Positions 1-15,266 of a DNA stretch of 64,000 nucleotides are shown in pieces. Source of the stretch: Polyodon spathula (Eukaryota; Chordata; Actinopteri; Acipenseriformes; Polyodontidae); NCBI RefSeq assembly GCF_017654505.1, contig NC_054548.1, positions 24,176,870-24,240,869 on the forward strand, in the 5' to 3' direction. Both the position numbers and the translations under genes were made by a program. The notes under the pieces are model-generated. The model saw only the letters and a list, made by a program, of their open reading frames with translations, ran no database searches and had not been told where the DNA came from. Positions within the stretch are counted from its first letter, which is position 1. Every line of letters starts with the position of its first letter.

Positions 1-1095
1 ATAAAAAAAGGAATAGAACATTTACACAGCTGTGATTTTTATGCACCCCCAAAGTGAACGGTTTTAACAGCACTGAAGGGAATGCACTTACATAGTGGAA
101 CCAGCTAATATTTTAACCAGTCTCGGATCGAAAACACATGCAGGCAAATCCTGTAAGAAATTCTGATTCAGTCCCCTTGTTGTTTTTAAATGCTCTCTTG
201 CCGATTAAAAGAATATACTCTAAGCATTGTAATAGTTGCTTTGTCATCCTTTGTGCAGCTCCCAGGTACATGAGAGTGATTCTTAATGTATTGTGCTTCA
301 TGTTGCCGCTTGTGGAAGTCATATCGATTTAAAATAAAGTAGTCTGTGCCTCAACGGTGTAATAAATAAAGAAGAAAGAAGCATGCCTGCATTTGTCTGG
401 GAGCTGCAGTCCTATAGGGACTGAACAAAACAAGGCAAATACACTATATATGACGTTTCTGAACTGACTATTTTTGTGATTTTATTGCAAAAAATAAAAC
501 ATCAGATAATTAATGTTACCTAGTCCAAAGCTTTAGTTCAACAATAATTCATTTGAGAAGTCAACCAATCGCTGTTAAATGATTGTCAAAATTCCACTTC
601 AGCTATTTATTCATTGAGTAAGGTTGCGTTTTCGGATGACCTTCAGATCGTGTTCAGATTAAGTGAATTTTTTGAATTGCGGTGGGGTCATTCGCAAGAC
701 AACCCCACCCCGAATATAAAAAGATTTGGGAATCTATGCATGTATTAACCCCAATCCGATGTGGTCAACCGGATCTAGAAGAGATATAGTAATCGGAGAA
801 AGTAATTCAATGTAATTACCTCTATTTGAGGAATTGGTGCCTTCATCATACCATCTAAAAGCCAGTTCTTGCTTGCCAAGGCAAACAACAGAATCAATCA
901 AGCATTTAAGAGCCTCACGATTTTTTTCTTACTTCATTGTGATGTATTGTTTCCCTATGCTTCTGCTCATTGAGTGTTACAGTGGCTTGCAAGTGACTTT
1001 GGGAATGTTTGTTTTTGTGCAGACTTCGTTAGATATCCCAGATTGCTGTAGCCAGTTCTGTTACCTTTTCTGTAGTGAAAAAAAGACAATTCCAG

Positions 1096-1132
<37 letters not shown>

Positions 1133-1348
1133 TAATTGACTGCCACCAGTTAGGCACGCGGGCCTCGCAAAATCGCTAGCCCGACGTTCTGGGACAACCA
1201 AAAAATCTGTCGGACAACATGTTTTTTTTGGGGAGAGGGGATTGTACTGTGTTGTTCAATGAACAGGATATAGCCAGAATACTGGGTGCAGCATGCCACA
1301 AATTGGGTACTGTACTTGGAATTCTACTTTTATTTACAATCTCTTTGC

Positions 1349-1349
<1 letters not shown>

Positions 1350-1428
<79 letters not shown>
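1350..1428. repeat. (TTA)n microsatellite
   Basis: About 26 uninterrupted TTA units in a TFG intron. It produces spurious poly-Leu (plus) and poly-Asn (minus) reading frames. Confidence 0.95.
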
Positions 1429-1828
1429 GTGCTAGTAGTGACAAATACTATAATAATTAAGAAAATCAAAGAGTAAAACAGTACTAATATTAATAGTTTA
1501 GCTAATGTCTTTATCCCTGGTGGCTTTCTTAACTTACTCCAGTAGCTTATATTGTTTGTTTTGGATTGTCCTTTTACTATAGCGAACAAAAGGCTTTGGA
1601 CCCAAACAGGGTTGTTATAGCGAGGGTGTACTGTATCTAGTATTTGATTTATAGGCTTAATACACGACACTTGCACATTTTTTTAATATATAATGCGTGC
1701 ACATTTGTTATTTCATTTTTGTTATTTTTCACCTCCCATAGTGTTCAGCATTTAATAGAGGGTATAAAGAAATTTGGATCAGAATCCAATATCACCCCTT
1801 ACAAAAAAGTTACTTTAAAAGTATTTGC

Positions 1829-2144
1829 AGTATTTACAGTATAATTGTAAATCTCAAAAAACTACTCGCTTCTAAATCTTTTGTAGTCATCTTTGTATTA
1901 CTTTAGTATAAATACATGTTAATTTGGATTCATATGTTGTTTTTTTCTGACTTTATGTGAGTGAAAAGACACACATTTGCCTGTTTTCCCATTGGAAATA
2001 GTGATATTTTGAAATATCACTGTCCTGGTCACAAAAGCAAAGTTTGTGGGGAATAATAGCCATTTTCTATACTTTTGAGGCATAAGCAATTAGGAAATAA
2101 CACTTACTACCCAGGAACAAAAAAAAAAAAATTGTTACACAATG
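1829..2144. mobile_element. Palindromic PIF/Harbinger-type MITE, copy 1 (single arm)
   Basis: This matches the right arm of the elements at 39135-39667 and 59229-59782. Shared features are the inner hairpin GTGATATTTTGAAATATCAC, the segment GTCCTGGTCACAAAAGCAAA, the end GTTACACAATG, and a TAA directly after the end (2145-2147). Almost the whole left arm is missing, so this copy is a half element. The TAA 3-bp target site and CACTRTGTAAC-like tip suggest PIF/Harbinger (Tourist-like); that assignment is inference. Confidence 0.75.
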
Positions 2145-2620
2145 TAAAAAACTAGTAGAAACTAACAAACACAAGTCTGGGAAAAACAAATGGAAGTCTG
2201 GAAAAAGTGTGGAATTTTGATGTTGGAAAAGTATATGAAACCTGTGATACTGTACCTATATTGACTACAGTGTACTTTGTACAAATCACAGTCCGTAGAT
2301 CAGTGATGAGCAACTTGACATTTTTTTTGGACAACCAAATGTGTACAAAGGACTGCCCGCAGGGCAAATACCATTACCAAAATTTTGCGAGCCCTGCCAC
2401 GGATACCTTTTTAATAATTTTTTTCTAAGACAGTTCTTGAAAATTGATTCATAACCAAATCGACGACGATGTCTCCGCTGTCTGATGACATTTAATTAGT
2501 AAAAAGTAATTTTAAATGTTACTTCGAAGTTCTCAATATAATTCTCAATAACGGTCTCTACAATAGCCAATATTGCACGAAATTCAGCTATTCTTACACT
2601 GCTTACCCTAGCATATTTAT

Positions 2621-2922
2621 AACCCACCTCTGCTCACTAATAATTGGACAGCTGCAAAAGCAGGGCATATCTTTGACATTCCCATTGGTTAAACTCCCAA
2701 GATCTTCAAAAGAAACTGAGACTACCTTTAGGTTTATGTCTTGCCTCTGTTGTCTCATGATTGGACACCTGCATAAAGGGGCATACCTTTGATTCTCCCA
2801 ATGGTTAAACTTACTCAAGACCTTCAGCCAAGGCAGAGAATACCTTCAACTGTTTGTCCCACCTCCATTCACTTATGATTGGACTGCTGCGAAGAAAATG
2901 CAGATCTTCTATTGGTTGGTTT
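2621..2922. repeat. Tandem repeat, ~118-bp unit, about 2.5 copies
   Basis: Three diverged units each contain a CC(A/T)CCTC...ATTGGACNNCTGC motif. The ATTGGAC anchors sit near 2643, 2760 and 2878, a period of about 118 bp. Units also share CCCATTGGTTAAAC / CCCAATGGTTAAAC. They lie just inside a hAT-like terminus (3038) and may be subterminal repeats of that element. Confidence 0.65.
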
Positions 2923-3038
2923 TATTTTATATAAAAAGAATTTAATTCTGCACGATTTAAATTGTAAAAATAAAATCTGCGATCAACTCTTTAGTTGATA
3001 AATCGGATTGATTAAATCTGTTAATCGGAACAGCCCTA
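2895..3038 (-). mobile_element. hAT-like transposon terminus
   Basis: Read on the minus strand the end starts TAGGGCTGTTCCGATTAA, a layout common at the tips of hAT/Charlie-like elements. The opposite end was not located, so only the terminal part is called. No transposase remains. Confidence 0.4.
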
Positions 3039-3655
3039 ATGCCCTAAGTGTGTGTGTACATACATACAGTATATGAGTACAATCTTGTTTTTCTGATCTA
3101 TGTAAGTTAATATGCCTGTAGGTTTTCTGTTATAATTAAATTATTTTGCATGGTTTGAGCAGCCTTAACCAAACTGCAGTTTTGATACATAGTTCAGTAA
3201 TGGTGGAGCATGATATCATTCTCTTCAAATGTTTCACCTGGTGAGCCTGCTAAAAGTACACCATGACTGGAAGATCGACATCCTCCAGAAGTTACAAGTA
3301 ATGTTCAATAAAGTCCTTATTGAACAGATTTTACCCTGTCAGCGACAGTAAAGTGTATTGAGTGGAGTTCTCTTTTCAGACCTGCAGATTAAAAAAGTTA
3401 AAATGTGTCTTTTACTTCTGTTTGTTTGCCCTGTATAATTTACTGTATATTACTCTTGACAACGAACCTTAAAACTCACAGATGGTCATTTATGTGGAAT
3501 GTATAAACTGGTGTATGATCAATTCAATAGCACCTCTAGATTTGTTAAAATATGGAAGCATCTTCTTGTTTTTAAAGCTTGAAAGCAAAGGCTCATGTTA
3601 AGCAGATTTTTTTAACATCATTTGCAGTGACTGCCCCAGTGTATGTATTTGTACC

Positions 3656-3708
3656 AATAGATACAATGTCTGTTTTTTAAGTTGGCAAAAACAGACATTG
3701 TATCTATT
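3656..3708 (+). other. Perfect 22-bp hairpin with 9-nt loop
   Basis: AATAGATACAATGTCTGTTT at 3656 continues to 3677 and is the exact reverse complement of 3687-3708, leaving a 9-nt loop (TAAGTTGGC). It lies in a TFG intron. The stem is long and perfect, but the hairpin is shorter than a typical pre-miRNA. It may be a young MITE relic or an expressed hairpin. Confidence 0.8.
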
Positions 3709-4195
3709 TTTTATGCAACAGTAACAAAGGGTTCAAGAATTCATGTTCCCTTTTGTTTGTATTTCTTCTTAATTTTATATGGCTAAATAGTGCCCCATAT
3801 GTGCAACTTGCACCTGCAACACCACTAGAAAACAGACATCTTGGTCTAGGTGGATAATTATCTCTGTTAAATAGTAAAAATGCCTACTTAAACCTGCCCC
3901 TGGGAGCATGCTGTATAATATACATAATAAAAGCACCCACTGCTTTACAGGTATATGTTTTGTTTAATAACATCAGCCTATGCTGCAAGTTTGGAAATTG
4001 TGCATTCCTTTTTACTTATGTTTTTTTTAGTGTTTACCTTTGAAGTTTCCTTCCCAGGTTATTACTCCCAAAATATTCTTGACCTATACAATGATTTGAA
4101 GTGGGTTTACATTCATAACATATTCAAGGCACATTTTTTGTTTTGTTTTCCAACCTCTGAATGTTCATTACATTTCCAAATTTTCTTTATTTCAG

Positions 4196-4363
4196 AGGCA
4201 GTAAATGGAAGGGAAGGGAAGTCTGTGCCTCCTGACTCCACCGTCAAACAGCCAGTCCCAGTTAGTGCTGCCAGCATGTCTGCCTTTGACCCCCTGAAAA
4301 ATCAAGATGAAATTAGCAAGAATGTAATTTCCTCGTTTGGGCTGACAGAGGACCAAGTCTCGG
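4196..4363 (+). CDS. TFG: TFG coding exon ([14 protein letters not shown] exon)
   Basis: A 168-nt exon preceded by TTTATTTCAG and followed by donor GTAAAAG. It enters with one base of the first codon supplied upstream and leaves in phase 1. It encodes about 56 residues, including [13 protein letters not shown] and then the highly conserved [18 protein letters not shown] and [10 protein letters not shown]. In the family this segment follows the coiled coil and is among the best conserved parts outside PB1. The reading frame is also open through the upstream intron, but the splice acceptor and family match fix the exon start. Confidence 0.95.
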
Positions 4364-5289
4364 GTAAAAGTCTAGTTTTCATTCTTTACCTTCTGAATGA
4401 TTTTGAAAATGTGACACCCTCTCGTATTTATGCTCAAATTGTCAAAGATTGTCAGTACTAGTATGGTGGATCTGGGGATATACATTTTTTAAATAGGTTC
4501 TTGCAATATGTCAGGAACTGAACCCTGGTAAAATATTCCACGTGGATCCACTTTCCCGCTCTTGTTTCCTTTATTGAAAATTGCTGTGAAACATTTTTCT
4601 ATAAAACAAAGCCTATCTTGGGTGCTAAAACTGTTGGCAGCAGATCTGCCTGGGGTCTGTAATCATCCAATTCCACACCTTTATTTGCTCTGTAAAACCA
4701 TCATCTTATTAATTTAAATTTTGACATTTACAGACCATCTCTGAACCTTATTCTAATCAAGTGAAAGTTAACACTTTCTCTGCATGTGCACAGACTCAAG
4801 CAGCATGCAGGTAAAAACTCATTTTGCCTGTTAGAGCCCAACTTGAGTTGTACTGTATGTGACCTTGCAAGAATACAGACAGATGAGAGAAAATTGAAAC
4901 AAGTAGCAGTTGTCAGTTGTTCATGTTCTAATGATGAGTGAAATAAATTGCAAGTATATACTGTGTATGTAGAGTATTTACGCTGAACTTCCAGAGGGAG
5001 TTTCCAGTCCCCTTGATGCAGAAACCACTGCCGTCTTAGTTGAGATCTTTCCCAATTTATAACGCAGAATACCTTTTGTAGTACCATCAGGTAATGTGGA
5101 GTCCTGGTTATTATTGAGTACAAACTGTGCAACACTTTGCAAATGTAGGAACAATTTCATGATACATTGAAGGTGGGGAAGGCTTTGCCAGTTCAGCTCC
5201 AGACATACTATTAAACATTATTAAAGTTTATATGATGCCAGACTAGGGTCTGCACTTTGTAAATCACACTTGCCTTCATTGTTTCCCAG
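4364..5289 (+). other. TFG intron
   Basis: A 0.9-kb intron bounded by GTAAAAG and TTTCCCAG. Nothing else is recognised in it; short reading frames on the minus strand show no family resemblance. Confidence 0.85.
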
Positions 5290-5430
5290 GCCCTCCTAGT
5301 GCTCCAGCGGAGGAGCGGTCAGGCACACCTGACAGCATCGCTTCATCGTCTTCCGCTCCCCACCACCCTGGGATCCAGTCACAGCAGCCACCCTATGCTG
5401 GAGTGCAGCCCCCAGCAGCACAGATGGAAG
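5290..5430 (+). CDS. TFG: TFG coding exon ([15 protein letters not shown] exon)
   Basis: A 141-nt exon, acceptor GTTTCCCAG, donor G|GTTGGT, phase 1 at both ends. It joins the previous exon to give [18 protein letters not shown] and then a Ser-rich run and a Gln/Pro-rich stretch ([13 protein letters not shown]) ending AQMEG. It lies in the disordered region that begins the P/Q-rich half of TFG. The antisense reading frame over the same bases is a shadow. Confidence 0.95.
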
Positions 5431-8400
5431 GTTGGTACTCTTGAGCCCTTTACTAAGTGTAATCCTGAATCCTTCAAATAAATGTGACTCGATTCCTGGG
5501 AGCAGTAGGTTGAGGACAACCACCACTCTTCATTTTGTAACCACCACTCTATTTTTTTTCACATAAACACCACATTCCAGTTTTTCCTTTTAAAGTGTTC
5601 CTTTTGGAAGTGTTGCTTGGGCTAATGGATAAGCTACATGTTATTGATACTTAGGCTAACATCATTTATGTACCATTAGGAATAGTGTATATTCTTATTC
5701 TGGAGATTACTTGACAGTATTTTACCTGGTTATTGATACCACTATGTATCACATATTTAATCTCAGCTCAGTTAAGTATGTGTTTAAAAAAAAAAAAAAA
5801 AAAAAAAGGTCTTCGCTTTATTTTAGCACTCTTCATTGCTGCCCTTTTTATGTAATTGTTTCAGCAAATAAGCAAAACCAAGAGCTGTTGCCATTGGTTA
5901 TCTGGAATAGTATTTTAGCATTTCAGTAATCCCCCTTGTGATGAGACTAAGTCTTTTTGGAAATTGTCTTGGTTTTTGTAATATTTGACGCATATGTGTG
6001 ATTCAATTTTGTGTTCCTGTGTCTGATTCTGCAGAGACATTTGCTTGAGGCAATTGCTTGCAGCTGCTAAATTGGTCTACGTGGGCTTGAGCAAGATGGG
6101 CATACTGTCATTAACAAACAGTAATAGATCCCTGAGTTTGATTTGGTACAGTGCATCACATACCAGTAATACTGCTTGTGAATACTACTTCTAAGCTCTA
6201 ATCGATCTATACATTCCTGATTATTTAATAATGTCACAGAACCAGCACTGGAAGAATGTCTCTGTGCAGAACTCTTTAATAGGAGTGCCAGGGAAAACTA
6301 TGATACCCAAAAGAATGTCTTTGCTTTCCCAAGATGGTTATGATTTAGCATTTTTTTGCAAAATATATGTATGTACAAACAGAAGATGTATTGTTTTAAT
6401 GGTCGTATATACAATTTGCATGTGCATAAACTCATTAAGGGGCAATACCATAGATGAGGAAAAATGTATTGTAATTGTTTTACATAAATGTAATCCTTCA
6501 TGCAATCGGCAACAGAAACCACTGAGGAAACTACTGTATGTTTAAAATCTAAACTATTAATAATTGTATATTCTCTTTCCAGTCAATAGTTAAATAACCA
6601 TACTCTTCTCTACCAGCATGTGTTGATGGCAAACAAAATCTAATTGTTTTTTTTGCAGTTCTTTCCTCACTTCTAGGATTTTGCACTGAACAGTAGATTT
6701 TATTTGAGGAACAATAGTTATAAAAACACATTTATAATTCCTGGTTAAAACAAAGGAACAAGATACCTATGTTTTCAACACATTGCTCTGAAATCCATCT
6801 TGTTGATTTATTGCAGAAGGAAATGTTGGTTTCATCAATTTCATAGTTTCCAGAGGTTTGTGTTATCTGTAGGATTTTAAAAACGCTAATGTTGCCATTG
6901 CACCTGTTCCCTGGCAGTCACTGTGGCCATGAAGCGCTCATCACAAGACCTTTATGAGTAAAGTGGTGGGCCTTGGATGAAGTTTTTATTTTTATAAATA
7001 GCAGAAGTGGAATTAACAAGGCTTATTTTCCAGGACAATGGTACATTTATTTAAAAAGCAGCAAAGTAATGTATTTCAATTTATAGTAGCATACTGAGTG
7101 ATGTACTATACATTCTGGTACTTTAAAAACATTTTAATAGGTCTTGTATTCCACAAGGGGAGATTTGACCTTGAGATAATAACGTATATAAATATATTCC
7201 AGCACAAAGGAGATAATATTGCTAGTGTTCATAGTTTTGTTCTTTTACAAACATTAGATCATTCTGATTATTCCACAAATTTAAACCAAATTGTAAAATG
7301 CTGGTTTTAGTTTGATAGTATTGAGACCCTGTACATCAATTCTATTTTGCATTTCTTGTTTTTTAAAAAATCTATTGTCAGTTGGAACATTCCTAAATGA
7401 GTCCACTTGAGGATTACACCCAACTGTAGGATTAAGTGAGTGTGATCCACTTGCTGGAATTAACATTAGTACCACTAATGATCAAAATTGCAGCATACCA
7501 AAAATGTAGTAACTTAGCGGACTCATCAGTTAAACTAGTAGTGCTGATTGCAGCATACAAAACTAGACCATGTGGTCACAAAAAAGTTCACATTAAGTGG
7601 AATACATTAGTCCTGTGAAGTCAGAGATTAGTTTGTTGCAGATCTGTGTAATTCCGGTTACACACGTGAACCCTTTTTTTCCTTATTTCCATATTGCAAT
7701 TAACAGTGCATTCATCATGTTGTATTATACTATGCTATATTTAATTTTATTTTGATTTAAAACTTGTACTTTTTTTTTTTTTTTATCAGTGTGGCTTGCT
7801 TAGTAATTTAATTCAAGTAATCTGAGTACTATTCCACCTGAGTTCATCTTTATAATACAGGTAAACATTGTTGAGTCTAAGTATTAAGAACCTGAAAAAA
7901 TGCGGTTTAGACCCAGACGTGGTGTCAATATCTTCAACCCAAGTCATGAAACCACATTTTGCTTTTGTGTTTAAAAACTAAGTATAGGCTGATTTGTTAT
8001 TGTTAAGTGTATTTGTTTTACAAAAAAACATTTATCTTTTTTCGAGAATCTTTATTCTCTAAGACAGCAAACTGTCATTACTTACTAGATGCAATATATC
8101 TGGATCAAACCATGTACTGTGTCTCGGGTGTCTGGATTTCACTGTGGGTTTTTTGGACAAGAATGATGTTATTCACCTGCTGTAGCAACAGGTGGGAGTG
8201 TCATTATTTATATATAAAAAAAGAGAAATCTAACCCTGGCTGTTTATAAGATTTCTGACTGAATAAGAACAATGAGTTCTTTATTTCAGTGCTTGCTTTC
8301 TAGCCATGTGCATAGTGCAGGAAACCTGAGTTCCTACTAGAATCACACAATGTGCTCTGTTTGGCACTGCAGGGGAATGTAAGTTAAATGACACTTAATG

Positions 8401-10670
8401 AGCACAGGATAAGGGGATGGAACAAATGATTGCTGCTTAATTATAGGAGTCGGCACAGTCATTGGAGTATGAGGATGTTGCAATTTACGGTCATAAATGT
8501 AAACAGGCCAGCTGCAATGTTATCAGTCAAAAGAAGAAAGTTGAGACCTCTTAACATACAAGGGTGTGTATTTCCATATTATCAGCATGGAAATGAATAA
8601 CCAGGAATACTCTTAAAAGTATTTACTTTTGGACAGTGTCTCTAATAAGATATTTATACTGTGACTGACTTAGCCATTAAGTCACTCCCTAGGTTACCTG
8701 CTGATCCTTTAAACATGTACTTCTAATTTTAGGTTCAGCTTGCTACTTGATATTTTCTCGTGGTGGTTCCACGGCTTCATCTGGTACTGTATTGTAACCA
8801 TATGTATGCATGTCTGCACTTCTACCCACTAAGGATTCACACGAAAATGTTTTGTGGATATTGTGCGCCTTTCCGCCTAAAGACACTCATTCTTCATGCA
8901 AGATTTACAGTTCAATACTAGGAATCAGGCTACCTTATTTTGTCTGGTGGTAGAGCTCACAGAAGTGTTTTGGTACTGTAACATGACGGCAAGCTGAATT
9001 ATACTGCGTAATTCTGAATTTGAACCTTTTTGTCCATGAGGCAATGGTTTCCGTGACATTGGTCCCTTGCCCAGGTTGTGTGTGGTAGAATTAAAAAGCC
9101 ATCCTGTGTTAACCAAAGTGTCTCTCTGTGCCATTTGGCAATGTAATTGGAGCATTGACCAGTCCAGTTCCTTATGTCATCTTTCCACTGTCTTAGTTGT
9201 GTCCCAGGTGTTTTTTCATGACCAGACGTTCTCTGCCATTTGCTTCATTGACCACACTTTTTAAAAACAGAATACAAATGTTTAATTAATTACACATGTT
9301 TATTACCTAACACAAAATCAAACTTTCCCTCAAGCAATTATTGAGTACTATTCAAGTCTTACAATGTTATTTTAATGTTGAACCTGTCATTGTCAGACTA
9401 ACCAAAAGCACTCATTGTTCTGCAATTTTTTGTCTTACCTTTTATCTGTTTTGATATGCAATAATTTTGCATTAACTTCCTGATTTTTCACTCTTATTCC
9501 TGGACAAGATTTTAACCACTAATGTCCTCCAGTCTACACAGCAGTAGATAATAATTAAGTCAGTGTGATTTAACTTTTTTTAAGTAATTGTAGGTAACAA
9601 AAATGATTCCATAAATGTACCATTTTGCACTTACATTAGCCACGTCACAAATTTGCAGTTGTAAAGGATATGCATGTTATAGCACACCTGTATTTCATTT
9701 TTAAAACATGATATCTGGTACTACTGAGTTAAAGGAAGCTGTCAGTTTCTATGCATTATTCTGTGGTTAACAGTTTTCACTTGCATTTCCTGGGTTATTT
9801 CCCCTCAGCAAGTCATGTTACTTGCTGAAAACATGTCAGTCAACCGGGAAAGCAGCTCATTGATTATTGACTGCAAAAGTAGCCAGTGAAGAGGTGGAGT
9901 CAATTTCACTTTCCAGGGGAATTGACCCAGGAAGTGCAAGACTGCCTATAAGAATAAGAGATTTCTTTTAATCTAGTATATATAGTATCTGATATCCCTG
10001 TTTTAAAATGAAAATACATATTTGCAATAACATTTCTTTCTTTCAGAACTTTATTTTTGAGATCTCAATAATAATGAAAGTCATGGAGAACATTTTTCAT
10101 TGAAAAAAAACAAAACGTATATACATTTAAGTAGTAGTAGTTTAAAGTAAAATGAGTTAAGTTGTATTTAAGGACCAAACACAACATTTCCACATTGGAG
10201 TCACTGTAGTAAAGCTCATAAAATACAACTTATTAATTTAGCACAACAGTTTACAGGCAATGTTAATTGTTACATTTAAATGATGTTCTGCCATAGTGTG
10301 GCATTGTGGTATTGTAGATCTGAGGCTTAACATTTTTAGATTACCACAAAGGGGCACTAATTACTGTTGAAACCTTCTTGTAGAAATGTGCCTGAATCCA
10401 TGCAATTGTCAAACTGGTACAATACATAAAACGTTGTCTAAAAAAAGAACGTTTGAAGAATTTTAGATAAGGGTGCAACTTTCATGAACTGCCCATCCTA
10501 TAATTGTTGATGGAAAAATTAGTTAAATTACTATGTTTAGCTAATATGAATCTAAATTCAGTTTACATGCATTTTTACAACTGGGAATCAATGCTACTGT
10601 GTGCAGAATGCATCACACATGTGTGATGTCTGATTAAAAGGAATTAACACATTAATCCTGTTTACTTTCA
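5431..10670 (+). other. TFG large intron, 5' part
   Basis: No exon, RNA gene or intact mobile element was recognised. AT-rich, with short A and T runs (for example an A22 run starting near 5787). An 18-bp perfect palindrome CATCACACATGTGTGATG lies at 10611-10628. Confidence 0.6.
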
Positions 10671-12075
<1,405 letters not shown>

Positions 12076-15000
12076 CATCGTTTTTTTTTTTTTGTTTGTT
12101 TTTTTTAATGATATTACTATTTGTTCTAATGAACATCTGTTTTTTATTGCTTTTAAAAGTAGTTCCTGCTAAGTTTGTACTTTTTAGAGCTGTGCTAATC
12201 CAATTTCAAATTGTTATATAACACATATAAATCTCTGAAATATGGCTTCATAGTTTAACACAGATTTATGAGTAAAAATACATAGGTTGGTATGAAGGCA
12301 AGCAAGTACATGGTAACTAATTTTGGCCCTAAAGTTGCTTTGGATTTTTGAGTTTATTTTAAAATGTCTAGTATAAATCACTAGCAGACTGCAATATTGA
12401 GCACAGGAATACTGTCATCTCCTCTTTAGAATACCTTTCCTTTGGTCTGAGTTGTAAAAGCAATTTGGCAAATCATAAGCCCTGGAAAGTAAGGAAGGAA
12501 AATGTATAAAGGCTACAAGTTTTCTTGGCTTTGCAGTATTCTCTCAGGATTGAATTCCTTTTAAAGTGTGTTTGTTTTAATTTTGAGGTGGTTCATTACA
12601 GTTAAGTATTAAAATGTTCTTGGTTTACATTTACATCAAGAAATGTTTCCAATGTAATTGTGAGACAACTTTTAAAAGTAAGACCGCAAATATAAAACCC
12701 AATCTAAAAAGGCATTATTCAACTAAGGCCCTGTCCACATCTCGTACCATACTCACATGTTTTAATGAATCCTGCTCAAAGTGTCCACATTAAAGTTTCA
12801 TGTTTAGTCGGGCTTAATGCATGCAAAAACTATCACAGCAGTTTGGTTACAGTTCCTAGCAGTGCATTGTATAAATATGGCCACACCACTCCATTATCCA
12901 CCATTTTACAACATAAATCTAAAAATTGTACAGCAGTATTGATAGTCATTTTTCAACTCCTTCAGGTGCCTATTCTGAGTACTGTATTTGTAATGCCCAT
13001 GCGCCAAAACATATCGGAAATCATTTCTGATAAACCACACTACCTGATGCGATCTAATTTAGAACTTTGAAAGGGAGGGTTTCTAAATGATTGCTTTCTC
13101 CATAACAGAAGTTGACATTATTTTGTAGGTCTTTCAACATTCCTGAATAAATTATCATAATCTGCTTCAGTGTATGTTCCTGGTTAAATATTTAATGTAA
13201 TTACAATTATAGATTAGCATTTACTGTTCTTATATTACACATTGCTACTGTACATTTATTATAAACTGCTTATCGAGAGTATTGCCAAATGTGTAGTGAC
13301 ATTTGATTGTTTATTGCATGTTGTGACATAAAAGGCAGCTGTTGGAAATTCTGAAGGTCTGTCGGTCACTCTGAAAGGTAACAAAGCCTGCCATGAGTTA
13401 TATAATATGTAAATGTTGTCCTCACTGGGTGAAGAGTGTTGCAGGGGGGACAGATCAGTGGTTACACTCTTATGTACCAGATGTACAGTGCTTGGAGGTT
13501 AGGCATGATTCTAAGACCCATTTTGAGGCAGGATTTAAAACATTATGCAGCACAATTACATTTACTGTAGCCATATTGGGTTATGTGACATTTTAGTCAG
13601 GTAAAAATCGGGTTAGTTAATCCTCCAAAGTGCCGTACTGCTTTACGTTGCTGTTCCATACTGCTTCAGGTTGTATGAGACCACGTAATTTGAGAGATCC
13701 AGAAGTAAACAGTGACACGTTTGTGAGAGGAAGGTGAGCTTTTAATTAACATTACTTGTTGAATTGTCGCTTTTAGTATTCCGTTCAGTAGTGCTTGTTG
13801 TGGGCAAACTCAACAAATGGAGTATAAAATGGTTGATCGAAGCAGCTATGTGATGTTGCATGTATAACATCTGTGTGTGAAACAGATGCACCACAAAGCC
13901 ACTGTGCAGCCATCGGAGATACTGCATTCTTGATTCAGCAACACTTGGCTTCAGAATTTAAACTTTAAATTCCTAGCCAACAGGGACAAAACAGCATCCT
14001 TGACAGTGAAAATCTTTTTTTTTACTTCCAAATTGCAAGGGGTTGCTGGGATACCATCTTCCACTAACCCACAATACAGTATGTTTAAACAACAACCTGT
14101 TCAATTATCCCAGTTTCATAACTCGAATCTGGACGATGTAACCGGATTGGGCTAGATTTCAGGTAACATGGTTTTGAGTTTGGTTCTCAAAAATGGTTGT
14201 GCTAATACTGACAGGGCCTTGGTAAATTAACTAAATCAATAAGTAACAGATTGCTGTTGTTTTTTTTTTTTTTTGCAAGATTAGAAATACCCTACTGCAA
14301 TAAGTGCATTTCAGTCAGTTTTATAATCCATGTCTCATTTTGTCAGTCTCTTCTGTAGAAGTTTATGAATACAAATAAAAAAAAAAAAAACAGTGACTAG
14401 CAGAGGGTTCATTCTGGTGAGCCCACAGTTCTAGCCCAGAAATTGAGACAAGTGCCAGGAAAATTCATTCCAAACATTCATCATATTTCAATATCTTGTT
14501 GCTATTATCTCCAGCATACATGATCTTAAACAGTGAATGTAATACACAGTTGTTATAATTCAATACCATATTTAGGCATAATCTGCAGTTTAAGGATTGC
14601 TGGGTAAGGCAATGGTATGTACGACCTTGCTGCATTTCTAGATTAAATGTAAACTGTTTGAAAGTGGTCCATTACACCAGAATATGAGAGAAAACCTGAG
14701 GTAACAACCAGCTCCTCAGAACAAAAACAGGTCATCATCACTAACCTGCTTCAATTGGAAAATTTAATCGAAACCTTAGTCCTTCAGCTAATGTCTTTGG
14801 TATACCTGCTGAAGTTGAATAAGGAAGAATATATGTGTAGGATGAACAGAAAACATGATGTCTAAAATGCTTGTTACAACTCCTGTTTTGGCATGCATGC
14901 ACCTTGTGCTAAAAAGTCTGTATATCTTCTTTGCTCATGCTGTGCAATCCGTTCCAGTACAGTTGTAAAACAACAACTACTCCTATATGTTTCCTTCACT

Positions 15001-15236
15001 TGAGGATTTTATGGTTTCCGGAAAATTGAGTAACAACTTATAAATTGAAGCTAATGAGTTTGGCTCATGTGAGCACTAGGGGTTTATTTTGAAAGGTGGC
15101 CAGGAAAAGAAAACAGTAAATGTAATACATTGTAAAATTCTGAAAATACTTAATGGTGGTATATGTAGCACAGGTAATGAGACAACTGTTGGAAACAATT
15201 AATATGTAGAGTACATGTAATTGGAGTCCAGTCTTA

Positions 15237-15266
15237 AAAAAAAAAAAAAGGGGGGGGGGGGGGGGG
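15237..15266. repeat. A-run followed by G-run
   Basis: About 13 A directly followed by about 17 G, an extreme purine tract on the plus strand that could form G-quadruplex or triplex DNA. It lies in a TFG intron. Confidence 0.9.

Larger units (their letters stand above)
1..4195 (+). other. TFG intron (partial), repeats only
   Basis: No supportable exon was seen. The stretch holds a T32 run (1100-1131), a TTA microsatellite (1350-1428), one arm of a palindromic MITE (about 1829-2144), ~118-bp tandem repeats (2621-2922), a hAT-like terminus near 3038 and a perfect 22-bp hairpin (3656-3708). The long Leu-rich and Asn-rich reading frames around 1176-1676 are microsatellite artefacts. Confidence 0.7.

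Noticed and set aside
1176..1676. 166-codon Asn-rich minus-strand frame and matching Leu-rich plus-strand frame
   Set aside because: Produced by the TTA microsatellite; no domain, splice or start context.
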